Source: Paraburkholderia sp. BCC1886 (lineage in GTDB: Bacteria; Pseudomonadota; Gammaproteobacteria; Burkholderiales; Burkholderiaceae). From it: a stretch of DNA of 64,000 nt. Of this stretch, positions 27,018 through 35,098 are shown one piece after another. The DNA is taken from contig NZ_CAAJGK010000022.1 of NCBI RefSeq assembly GCF_900996245.1, positions 1 to 64,000 of the forward strand. Direction: 5' to 3'. The notes beneath the pieces are model-generated. The model searched no databases, had not been told where the DNA came from, and was given only the letters and a program-made list of their open reading frames with translations. How positions within the stretch are numbered: position 1 is the stretch's first letter; each line of letters opens with the position of its first letter. The position numbers and the translations under genes were made by a program.

Positions 27018-27836
27018 ATGATGGCAAGAGTTCGTACTCCGTTCGAAGTCACGGTTTCTGTGTGGCGCGCGATTTTTCTTCGCGAAGCGCTAGATCGTCT
27101 GTTTGAGGCGCGGGCAGCGTGGTTGTGGCTACTGGTTGAGCCGATCATTTACATATTGATCCATGCATTCGGACTTGAGACGTTTCGTATCCATGAGGTC
27201 GGTGGTTTCGCGATCAATATGTGGATTATCAGCGGATTTATAGGCTTTCTCCTTTGGCGTAGAACTTGGACGCAAGTTTTGCATGGTATCGATTCCAATC
27301 GTGCGTTTTTCGCATATCGACAGGTGAAACCTCTGGACGTTGCCATCGTTAGAGCGGTGCTGGAACTGTTTCTGATGGTGCCAATATCTATCGTCCTGAT
27401 CGCTATCACCATCGCTGCGGGCCACGCCATCACGCCTGATTTGGTGAATCCCGTTTGGCTTCCTCAAGATCCTCTGTTGGTGATCGTCAGTGTCTTTGGA
27501 CTGTGGCTGCTGGGGTTGGGATTTGGTCTTGTTACTTCAGTCGCTATGCGTTTTGTTCCTGAACTGGATCACATCTTCAAAATACTTTATTTGCCGCTCT
27601 ATTACATATCGGGGGCGTTGCTACCGTTGTTGCTTTTCATACCCGAGCCGTATCAATACATTTTTGCTGACAATCCTGTCGTCGCTGGGCTAGAGACGAT
27701 GAGGCAGGGATTTATGCCGACATATCACACTATCGATGGCATTAGTCTCGGCTATTTGTACGCTTGGGCCTTGGGGCTGCTGTTGGTTGGATTGGGCTTG
27801 TATAAACGTTTCTCAAGAAAGCTGGTGATGCGATGA
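27018..27836 (+). CDS. kpsM: Capsule export ABC transporter permease, KpsM/Wzm type
   Basis: A 272-residue inner-membrane protein with about six hydrophobic helices and the ABC-2 polysaccharide transporter look: LFEARAAWLWLLVEPI at the start, FLLWRRTWTQ, and an aromatic C-terminal half with LYYISGALLPL. With the ATPase it moves the finished, lipid-linked polysaccharide to the periplasm. Two adjacent ATG codons (27018 and 27021) are possible starts. Its stop overlaps the kpsT start as ATGA, as is typical for this pair. Confidence 0.9.
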   Translation: MMARVRTPFEVTVSVWRAIFLREALDRLFEARAAWLWLLVEPIIYILIHAFGLETFRIHEVGGFAINMWIISGFIGFLLWRRTWTQVLHGIDSNRAFFAYRQVKPLDVAIVRAVLELFLMVPISIVLIAITIAAGHAITPDLVNPVWLPQDPLLVIVSVFGLWLLGLGFGLVTSVAMRFVPELDHIFKILYLPLYYISGALLPLLLFIPEPYQYIFADNPVVAGLETMRQGFMPTYHTIDGISLGYLYAWALGLLLVGLGLYKRFSRKLVMR

Positions 27837-28495
27837 TTGTTATCGAGGATGTTCACAAGCGTTATCACACAGAGCACGGACCGGGGAAGTGGGTGCTACG
27901 TGGAATCAATATGACCATTCCGTCTCGAAGAAGTGTCGCACTGATCGGACACAACGGCGCGGGCAAATCCACCTTGCTGCGAATCATTGCTGGCATTGAT
28001 TTTCCTAATAAAGGTCGGGTCCAGCGTCTCAGTCGGGTATCGTGGCCTGTGGGTGGGGGTGGATTAGAAGGGACGCTAACAGGGCGTCAGAATGCCAAAT
28101 TTGTCTGTCGTATTCACGGGCATCAGGATGAGTTGGCAGATCGTCTTGCGTTCATTGAGGACTTTGCTGAGTTGGGCGATGCTTTCAACGAACCCGTGCA
28201 GACCTATTCCTCTGGCATGCGGTCGCGTTTGCAGTTCGGTCTGTCTTTGGCTTTTGATTTCGACATATTTATCTCCGACGAGGTCACCGCCGCAGGTGAT
28301 ATGAAATTTAGAAAGAAAGCAGCTGAGGCATTCAAGAGTGCAACGGGGAATGCTAGCGTGATCATGGTGGCTCACGATGAGGGAACTCTGAGGCAGTTTT
28401 GCCAATCAGCCATCTGGATCAACGAGGGCCAAGCTTATTGGTTCGACGACTTGGACAACGGACTAGCTGCATACAAGAACGAGCTATTTTCATGA
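27833..28495 (+). CDS. kpsT: Capsule export ABC transporter ATPase, KpsT/Wzt type
   Basis: A 220-residue ATPase with Walker A GHNGAGKST, the KpsT-like segment SWPVGGGGLEGTLTGRQN, signature YSSGMRSRLQFG, Walker B FISDEV and the switch His in MVAHDE. It is short and lacks the C-terminal carbohydrate-binding domain found in Wzt proteins that recognise a modified O-antigen end, so export probably does not depend on recognition of a capped chain through this subunit. It overlaps both neighbours by ATGA junctions. Confidence 0.93.
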   Translation: MIVIEDVHKRYHTEHGPGKWVLRGINMTIPSRRSVALIGHNGAGKSTLLRIIAGIDFPNKGRVQRLSRVSWPVGGGGLEGTLTGRQNAKFVCRIHGHQDELADRLAFIEDFAELGDAFNEPVQTYSSGMRSRLQFGLSLAFDFDIFISDEVTAAGDMKFRKKAAEAFKSATGNASVIMVAHDEGTLRQFCQSAIWINEGQAYWFDDLDNGLAAYKNELFS

Positions 28496-29667
28496 AAGAA
28501 CAAATCGCAGCTGAGACCATGCGCTCAGGCCCTGGGTGGGCCGGCGCATATGAAAAATTGAGAACGGCGCTCTTATCTGTCCGGGTATTTCGATTGATTA
28601 CTTGGATGATAATCGTCTTTACCATCATCTCGATTCCGTACTGGCTGTTCGTCGCTTCAGATCGCTATGTTTCTCAGGCAACCATTATTTTGCAGAGAAC
28701 CGACCAAGCCAACAGTTCAAGCCTAGTCATACCTGCAATCGCAGCGGCTGGCGGAGCCAGCTTGGCCAGTACCGATCAACTTTTACTTCGTGAATATCTT
28801 CTTTCCGAAGATATGCTGGAGAAGTTGGACGCTGCGCTTGAACTGCGCGCTCACTACAGTGATTGGCGCCGAGATCCCGTCTCGCGGATGTGGTTCAAGA
28901 ATGCTCCGAAAGAACAGTTTTATCAATATTGGCTAAACCGTATCAGTGTCGATTACGACACTTACAGTGGCGTATTGCGCATCAATGCCCAAGCCTACGA
29001 CTCCAAAACCGCGAACGCAATCGTCGAGTTGATGGTCCAGTTAGGCGAGGCGCATATGAACGAGATCGGACATCAGCTTGCCCAGTCGCAAGTCGATTTC
29101 CTGTCGAAGCAGGTCACGCTTGCTCATGACCGTTTCCTAGGCGCAACTCAAGACCTGATTAGCTTTCAAAACCGTAAAGGGTTGGCAGCTCCGCAGAACA
29201 CCGCGGAGAGTGCGAACACGCTCATCGATAATCTTGAAGCGCAAAAAGCCGCCGTTGAGACGCAACTTGCTTCTTTGCCGCCTAATTTAAATCGAGATCA
29301 GCCTACGGTCATGATGCTCAAGCAGAACATTAGTGCTTTGCGGCAGCAGATCGCTCAGAAGCGTGCTGAATTAGCTTCACCAACAAATCGGACGCTTAAC
29401 TACACCGTCGAGGAATACCAGCGTCTGCAACTACAGGCGAGTTTTGCGCAGGATTTGTACAAAACTGCACTAACCTCGCTCGAGCAGGGTCGGATGGACG
29501 CGGCGCGCATGCTGAAAATGGTCTCGATTTTGCAATCTCCCACAATGCCCGACTACCCACTAGCTCCGACGCGTTTCTACAACGCATTTGTCACGCTATT
29601 GATTGGGCTGTCGATAATTGGCGTCGCAAAATTATTGGAAAGCATCATTCTTGATCACGTGGATTGA
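28492..29667 (+). CDS. kpsE: Capsule export inner-membrane polysaccharide co-polymerase family protein, KpsE/WcbD-like
   Basis: A 391-residue protein with one transmembrane helix near each end (about 32-52 and 360-382) and a large, partly coiled-coil periplasmic region (about 180-330), the KpsE/CtrB/BexC layout. It bridges the KpsMT transporter and the outer-membrane lipoprotein. Motifs include the conserved SDRYVSQATIILQ after the first helix and a late SPTMPDYPLAPTR proline-rich segment before the second helix, as in Wzz-type proteins. It ends 190 bp before wecC and is the last gene of the export set. Confidence 0.9.
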   Translation: MKEQIAAETMRSGPGWAGAYEKLRTALLSVRVFRLITWMIIVFTIISIPYWLFVASDRYVSQATIILQRTDQANSSSLVIPAIAAAGGASLASTDQLLLREYLLSEDMLEKLDAALELRAHYSDWRRDPVSRMWFKNAPKEQFYQYWLNRISVDYDTYSGVLRINAQAYDSKTANAIVELMVQLGEAHMNEIGHQLAQSQVDFLSKQVTLAHDRFLGATQDLISFQNRKGLAAPQNTAESANTLIDNLEAQKAAVETQLASLPPNLNRDQPTVMMLKQNISALRQQIAQKRAELASPTNRTLNYTVEEYQRLQLQASFAQDLYKTALTSLEQGRMDAARMLKMVSILQSPTMPDYPLAPTRFYNAFVTLLIGLSIIGVAKLLESIILDHVD

Positions 29668-29714
29668 GTCGGACAATCGGTGGGGACATTCTCTCAAACT
29701 AGGACTCGGACATC

Positions 29715-29849
29715 ATGGACGCAAGTAGTCGAACCGGCCAAATTGTTATTGAAAGAAGCGTGTCTTTTCGCTGGCTGCATAGCAATTTGCGTTTAAGGGA
29801 GCGCAGCTTGCCACGTGACGAAGTAGCTCCATGGTCAGTGATACTGTGA
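29715..29849 (+). CDS. Possible 44-residue hypothetical peptide in the kpsE-wecC gap
   Basis: A short open frame starts with ATG preceded by AGGA about 11 bases upstream and ends 7 bases before the wecC TTG start. No family is recognised, and the peptide is basic with no hydrophobic segment. It might be a leader peptide coupled to wecC, a gene remnant, or chance; nothing supports expression. Confidence 0.15.
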   Translation: MDASSRTGQIVIERSVSFRWLHSNLRLRERSLPRDEVAPWSVIL

Positions 29850-29856
29850 GTGCATT

Positions 29857-31122
29857 TTGAATACGATTTCGATAGTTGGCCTTGGGTATATCGGTTTGCC
29901 AACGGCTACTCTGTTTGCTGCGCGCAAAATCAGAGTGATTGGCGTTGACGTTTCCTCGCACGTCGTGGATACCATTAATCGCGGAGATATCCATATCGTT
30001 GAACCTGAACTAGATATATTGGTCCAGGCGGCAGTATCCGCTGGCTATCTGCGTGCGACCATGCAGGCGGAACCTGCCGACGCCTTCGTCATTGCCGTGC
30101 CGACTCCGCTAACCGCGGATCAAAAGCCCGATCTAAGCTGCATCCAAGCTGCTGCAATGTCAATTGGTCCAGTATTACGAAGCGGTAATCTTGTAATTCT
30201 TGAATCGACTTCGCCGGTTGGAACCACGGAGCAGTTAGCAAGTTGGTTGGCAGAGATTAGGACGGATCTCACGTTCCCGCATCAGGCCGGCGACGGATCT
30301 GACATACGAATTGCTTATTGTCCCGAGCGAGTCTTGCCGGGAAGGATCGTACATGAGCTCGTTATGAACGACCGGGTCATCGGTGGTATGACGCCAAATT
30401 GTTCGGAAGCGGCTGTCTCGCTCTACAAGTCCTTCGTGCAGGGCGAGTGCTTTGTTACGACGGTGCGGATCGCGGAAATGTGCAAACTGACGGAGAACAG
30501 CTTCCGCGACGTAAACATTGCATTCGCTAATGAATTGTCGATGATTTGCGATGAGCAGGGAATCAATGTGTGGGAACTGATTCGTCTTGCCAATCGACAC
30601 CCACGCGTCAATATATTGCAACCAGGGTGCGGTGTGGGTGGGCACTGTATTGCGGTTGATCCCTGGTTTATCGTAGACAGTGCACCGACGCAGGCGAAGC
30701 TGATTCGGGCAGCACGCGAGGTAAACGATGCGAAGCCCGAGTGGGTGGTCAGGCAGATAGAAGAAGCTATCGAGGGCCTGATTCGATCGGGTATGGCTGC
30801 CAAGGATATCTGCATCGCTTTTTTGGGAATTGCATACAAGGCTAACATCGACGATCTGCGCGAAAGTCCAGCACTTGCAGTCGTCGAAGCAGTAACTGCA
30901 CACCATAAAGGGAGAGTCGTAGTGGTGGAGCCTAATCGCGAAGCGTTACCCGATAGCCTTGTGCGTGCAGAAGTTTTTCTGATGAATTTAGAGGAGGCAG
31001 TCTCCCGCGCGCACCTCATCATTTTGCTTGTTGATCATGCCGCCTTTAAAGGCGCATTGCCCAAACTGAGCAGCAAGCAAGTGCTTATCGATACTCGAGG
31101 AATCTGGAGCAACGCCAAATGA
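29857..31122 (+). CDS. wecC: UDP-N-acetyl-D-mannosamine dehydrogenase (WecC family)
   Basis: A 421-residue dehydrogenase converting UDP-ManNAc to UDP-ManNAcA. It matches E. coli WecC strongly: GLGYIGLPTA NAD site at the N-terminus, IHIVEPEL, ILESTSPVGTTE, CKLTENSFRDVNIAFANEL and catalytic Cys264 in VGGHCIAVDPWF. A Cys replaces the usual Pro in the preceding GPGVGG motif. The start appears to be TTG at 29857, since the first NAD-binding strand begins at the third residue and no ATG or GTG lies close upstream. No WecB-type UDP-GlcNAc 2-epimerase is present in the window, so UDP-ManNAc must come from elsewhere. The stop overlaps the coiled-coil gene (ATGA). Confidence 0.92.
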   Translation: MNTISIVGLGYIGLPTATLFAARKIRVIGVDVSSHVVDTINRGDIHIVEPELDILVQAAVSAGYLRATMQAEPADAFVIAVPTPLTADQKPDLSCIQAAAMSIGPVLRSGNLVILESTSPVGTTEQLASWLAEIRTDLTFPHQAGDGSDIRIAYCPERVLPGRIVHELVMNDRVIGGMTPNCSEAAVSLYKSFVQGECFVTTVRIAEMCKLTENSFRDVNIAFANELSMICDEQGINVWELIRLANRHPRVNILQPGCGVGGHCIAVDPWFIVDSAPTQAKLIRAAREVNDAKPEWVVRQIEEAIEGLIRSGMAAKDICIAFLGIAYKANIDDLRESPALAVVEAVTAHHKGRVVVVEPNREALPDSLVRAEVFLMNLEEAVSRAHLIILLVDHAAFKGALPKLSSKQVLIDTRGIWSNAK

Positions 31123-33527
31123 CGATAGATCATCTAAATCAAATCAATCTCGAATGCCGTTTGGTAGAAGTCGATGAGGAAAACGAGCTCTTGTTGCTCC
31201 AACTGCATCAGGTGCAGGAGGAATTGGAGCGTTCTTACCAGCGCAATGACGAATTGGCGAAGGGGGAATTGCATGGCTCGACGAGCTACACGACGCTCCC
31301 AAAAAGCTTGCCGGATAGCGATCTCACCGAAGCTTTGGCAGAGAACCTACGTTTGCAAGCTCTCGCGGAGGTCCAGCGCAAAGTTTACGCTTATCAGCAG
31401 CAAAATGCTTTAAACGCTACGGTGGGCAATCTTCTGATCGAGGCAGTGGAATCGCCGAAGGTTTTCGTCAGGTTGCCTGGAAAGTTAAGCAAGATCTGGC
31501 GCGCAAACAGGCAGCAAACACCACCCGCGTCGCTAGGCGGCAAAAGTTTTAGCAAGGTCGTCGAGGCATTTAAACAAGGCGGCTTCGTCACTGTCGCTGA
31601 GCTGATGGATAAGCACGCGATTGCGCCCTCCGTTCAAGCCAGCGGCTACACGAGTCTTGCGCGGTATCTGATGGAGGGCGATCGTGCCAATGCCAGAGAT
31701 GCTGCGCGTCAAGCGTACGCGCTTGATCCAAAAGCCTTCCGACTCAAATGGCTCGCTTTCAGGCTGCACGAAGCAGGCGATGTGATCGAAGCTGAATCCA
31801 TGCTCGATATCCTGCCGCCGGATACAAAATTTAGCGAGTCTGAGACTCGGCAGGCTAACCGCCTTAGACTTGAGGCAAAAAGTAAGCGTCAGTTTGAAGC
31901 GAAGCAACAGGCCGGTTCATCCGAACAACGCGTCGGATTCGAGCGCGAATTGCACCGTCTCGAATCCGAAAGACTTCAACAATCGAAGCTCGCTACTGAA
32001 CGTTTGCAAGAGGTCGGCGCTCTTCAGCGGGCACGGGCGCAGTTGGAGCAGCGGCTCTCTCTGCTTGAAGGGCAGTTGAAGGACATTACTCGGCAGGCTA
32101 GCGAGCGCAAGCAGGAAGTTGAAGCGCTGAAGCGAGTGAAAGAGCCGCTTGAGAAAAAGGCATTCGCGCTAGAACAGCGGCTGATCGAAGTCAATGTGCA
32201 ACTCACTGACCGTAGTCAACATATCAACGCTTTGACGCAGGCCATGCTACGCCTCGAAAAAGTGATTTCGGAAGGCGCGCGACAACTGGACGAAGCTGCG
32301 TCACAGGTCACTGAACGTGACGAGAAACTTAGAGCGTCGGAGCAAGCTCGACTCCTGCTCACCGAGGAGAATGCCGCGCTTGCGAGGCAGCAGGAAGAAG
32401 CTTTCGCTAAAGCAGGTGAGCGTCATCATGCACTAAAGGCCTTGGAGCAAACGGTAATCCACCTTCAACGTGAAAAGGCTGCGCTTGAGGGACGCATAAA
32501 TGCGGGTAACAAACGGGCCATCGAACATAGCCGGGAGATCAAGACGCTAAAACAGATCACGGCACATTTGGAACGAGAAAAGTCGACCGCTGGAAAAAGG
32601 CATATTGAGGTAGCCAAACTACTGGCTGCATCTAGCAGAGAAGCGGGTGAATTAAAGCAGGCGAATGCTCAGCTAGCACAGGAACACGCGATTTCGGCAC
32701 AACGGCACGATGAAGTTGTCAAATTATTGGCCGAGCGCAGCCAAGAAGCGGTCGCTCTAAGACAGGCAAACGCACAACTGACCCAAGATCGATTGGTTTC
32801 TGCGGAAAGGCACGGTGAAGTAGCTAAACTTTTGGCCGAGCGTAGCTCGGAAGCGGGCGCTTTCAAACAGGCGAATGCTCAGCTCGAACAGGAAAAGTTG
32901 GTTTCCAAACAAAGACATGAGGAAATAGCCAAGCTGCTTGCGGAATGCAGTCGGGAATCGGGCGCATTGAAGCAGGCAAATGCCCAACTGGTACAAGACA
33001 GGTTGGTTTCGGCGGAAAGGCACGATGAAGTAGCCAAACTTTTGACCGACTGTAGCAGGGAAACAAGCGCCTTAAAGGAGGCAAATAGCCAGCTCCAACA
33101 GGAAAAGTTGGGTTTGGTAGAAAGGCATGATGAAATTGCTAAGTTGTTGGCCGAATGTAGCCGGGAAGCAGGTGCATTGAAGCAGGCGAATGCTCAACTC
33201 GCACAGGAGAAATTGCTTTCCTTAGAGCGGTACGAAGAAGTAGCTAAACGGTTGGTTGAAAGTCATGAGGTCGGCAACGCAGCGGCGCAAGCCAAAACCC
33301 GTATCGAGCAGGAGAAAGCCGCCATCGCGGCACGATACGAAGGCGTCCTGAAACTGTCCGAGGAACGCCTTCAACGAATCGATGGATTGCAACTGCAAGT
33401 CAAAAATTACCAGGCTAATGAAGCAAATTGGGACGTTTGTCAGCGGTTGGTGAAAGAAGACTTGGCTAGTGCTGAGGCTCAGCTCAATTTGATCAAGCAA
33501 ATAATGCTTCAGGAGCCGGTGCAATGA
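31119..33527 (+). CDS. Long coiled-coil protein with tandem 35-residue repeats
   Basis: An 802-residue cytosolic-looking protein without signal peptide. Residues 1-45 are a short coiled coil rich in Glu and Leu. Residues about 145-245 form a helical region like TPRs (LARYLMEGDRANARDAARQAYALDP). From about 255 to 800 it is almost continuous coiled coil. Within it, residues about 495-712 contain six to seven copies of a 35-residue unit (ANAQL-Q-----S--RH-E-AKLLAE-S-E--ALKQ). Thirty-five residues are exactly five heptads, so each copy lengthens the rod in register. It is coupled by ATGA junctions to wecC and to the methyltransferase-like gene. No enzyme domain is seen. A scaffold or length-measuring role, as the coiled coil of WbdD has in O9a O-antigen, is an inference. 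Confidence 0.8.
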   Translation: MTIDHLNQINLECRLVEVDEENELLLLQLHQVQEELERSYQRNDELAKGELHGSTSYTTLPKSLPDSDLTEALAENLRLQALAEVQRKVYAYQQQNALNATVGNLLIEAVESPKVFVRLPGKLSKIWRANRQQTPPASLGGKSFSKVVEAFKQGGFVTVAELMDKHAIAPSVQASGYTSLARYLMEGDRANARDAARQAYALDPKAFRLKWLAFRLHEAGDVIEAESMLDILPPDTKFSESETRQANRLRLEAKSKRQFEAKQQAGSSEQRVGFERELHRLESERLQQSKLATERLQEVGALQRARAQLEQRLSLLEGQLKDITRQASERKQEVEALKRVKEPLEKKAFALEQRLIEVNVQLTDRSQHINALTQAMLRLEKVISEGARQLDEAASQVTERDEKLRASEQARLLLTEENAALARQQEEAFAKAGERHHALKALEQTVIHLQREKAALEGRINAGNKRAIEHSREIKTLKQITAHLEREKSTAGKRHIEVAKLLAASSREAGELKQANAQLAQEHAISAQRHDEVVKLLAERSQEAVALRQANAQLTQDRLVSAERHGEVAKLLAERSSEAGAFKQANAQLEQEKLVSKQRHEEIAKLLAECSRESGALKQANAQLVQDRLVSAERHDEVAKLLTDCSRETSALKEANSQLQQEKLGLVERHDEIAKLLAECSREAGALKQANAQLAQEKLLSLERYEEVAKRLVESHEVGNAAAQAKTRIEQEKAAIAARYEGVLKLSEERLQRIDGLQLQVKNYQANEANWDVCQRLVKEDLASAEAQLNLIKQIMLQEPVQ
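32661..33255 (+). repeat. Tandem 105-bp repeats inside the coiled-coil gene
   Basis: Repeat units begin at 32661, 32766, 32871, 32976, 33081 and 33186, each beginning with a codon pair for Ala-Asn; the last unit is partial, and a diverged half unit lies before the first. Spacing is exactly 105 bp. DNA copies differ at many third positions, so the array is old or kept by protein-level selection. Confidence 0.9.
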
Positions 33528-34993
33528 GCGAGGAGCCAATGACCGGCAATCTTGAAAGAGTGTCTGCAAGTAGTGGCAGCGTTGGTACCGCATCTAAAGC
33601 GGAACCTGTACATGATGATGCAGCGGGTTGCGAAGGGACCCTGCTAGAGCGCATGCGTGGTTATTGGCGGATGGGCGATTGGGAGAACCTGTCGTGTCTT
33701 ACCATCGAAGAACTACGAGTAAACCCCGATCGCGCCGAATTGGCGATGCTCGTGGTGGCTGGTCGTTTGCAACTCAATCAGTTCAGAGATATCCAGCAAT
33801 TTATCCAGCTCGCTCGTGAGTGGGGAGCGAGTCAGAAATCAATCTGCGAAATTCTTGCTGCAGGGGTCCACAACAGTCTTGCCCGCGTAGCTGCGATCGA
33901 CAAACAACCGGCCCGGGCTCTCAAACATTTCGAGATCGCGATTGGAGCTGCTTCAAACGGGAACGACGTCAAGTTGATCGCGCAAACAAGGCTTGCCGAG
34001 CAACTTCATCGGCTTTCTTCAAGAGGCGAGCAGAAACCTGCTGTTGCCATGCAGCGCGCTGGACAGAGTGAGACGTCGAACATACTCGTCCAGATAGAAG
34101 CTGTATTGGAAAATACTCCTGATGCTCCTCCACTACTAATTGCCGCCGCAGAAGCTGCACAGCGTAACGGTGACCTTCAAAGCGCGATTCGATATTGGCA
34201 AAGATTGGCGTCTGTAGACGGCGCGGAGATGAGCCAACTATACTATGATCGACTTGCACAAGCGTACAAGGAGATCAAGAGTTTTCCGTTGGGGAGTGCC
34301 GGAGATGAGGCTTTGCTTGGCGACACAGACAAGCATCAGGTGCTCGGCCGAATCCACCAGATATTACAACCCTCGAATTATCTGGAGATTGGCGTACAGA
34401 CGGGCAAGAGTATAGCTTTGGCAAAGTGTAATGCCATTGGTGTAGATCCGGCGCCGACGATTTCGGTTGCACTACCTGACCGGGTGAAATTGATACGGGC
34501 AACAAGCGATCAGTTCTTCGCGGAACAAGCCCTGAACCTGCTAAGTGAACCGGTCGACATGGCATTCATCGACGGTATGCATCTGTTCGAATATGCATTG
34601 CGCGATTTCATAAATATCGAGAAGTACGCGGGACAGCATACGTTGGTGGTGATTGACGACATTCTTCCGGTGGCGCCTGCGCAGGCAGCCCGTGATCGCA
34701 AGACGAGAGCCTGGACAGGAGATGTCTGGAAACTGCTCCCCATCTTGCGTGAACGGCGACCAGATCTCTCGCTATTACTGTTGAATGCTTATCCGACCGG
34801 GCTTGTTTGCATTTCCGGGCTGAATTCAAAAAGTACTGCACTTCAGAAGGCTTATCGAGAAATTGTTTCTGAGTGGTCAAATATCGTCTTAGTACCTGAT
34901 GAAATCCTCTCGCGAGTCGGAGCGCTTCCGTGTGAACATTCGGATCTCGATATGTTGATAAAGCGTTTGCGAGCAATGCGCACGAAACGCTGA
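33524..34993 (+). CDS. TPR-like helical protein with C-terminal class I methyltransferase-like domain
   Basis: A 489-residue protein. Residues about 40-265 are predicted helical and repeat-like, with pairs resembling TPRs (AAEAAQRNGDLQSAIRYWQRLA). Residues about 280-430 look like a Rossmann-fold class I methyltransferase of the Methyltransf_24 kind: YLEIGVQTGKS at about 286, IGVDPAP, FIDGMHLFEYALRDF with the acid-His pair, then VVIDDILP. The glycine-rich loop is reduced (VQTGKS), so activity needs proof. It overlaps the coiled-coil gene by ATGA, indicating matched expression. If active it could methylate the growing sugar chain or its non-reducing end. Confidence 0.72.
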   Translation: MSEEPMTGNLERVSASSGSVGTASKAEPVHDDAAGCEGTLLERMRGYWRMGDWENLSCLTIEELRVNPDRAELAMLVVAGRLQLNQFRDIQQFIQLAREWGASQKSICEILAAGVHNSLARVAAIDKQPARALKHFEIAIGAASNGNDVKLIAQTRLAEQLHRLSSRGEQKPAVAMQRAGQSETSNILVQIEAVLENTPDAPPLLIAAAEAAQRNGDLQSAIRYWQRLASVDGAEMSQLYYDRLAQAYKEIKSFPLGSAGDEALLGDTDKHQVLGRIHQILQPSNYLEIGVQTGKSIALAKCNAIGVDPAPTISVALPDRVKLIRATSDQFFAEQALNLLSEPVDMAFIDGMHLFEYALRDFINIEKYAGQHTLVVIDDILPVAPAQAARDRKTRAWTGDVWKLLPILRERRPDLSLLLLNAYPTGLVCISGLNSKSTALQKAYREIVSEWSNIVLVPDEILSRVGALPCEHSDLDMLIKRLRAMRTKR

Positions 34994-35098
34994 ATCGACT
35001 CTGAATGACTTCAAGGGTCGCTTGGATTGGTTCAGGACGAGCCCCGCCAAGATTATTTTTGTAAATATATAACTCTACTGACGGTTTCGAAGTTATCC

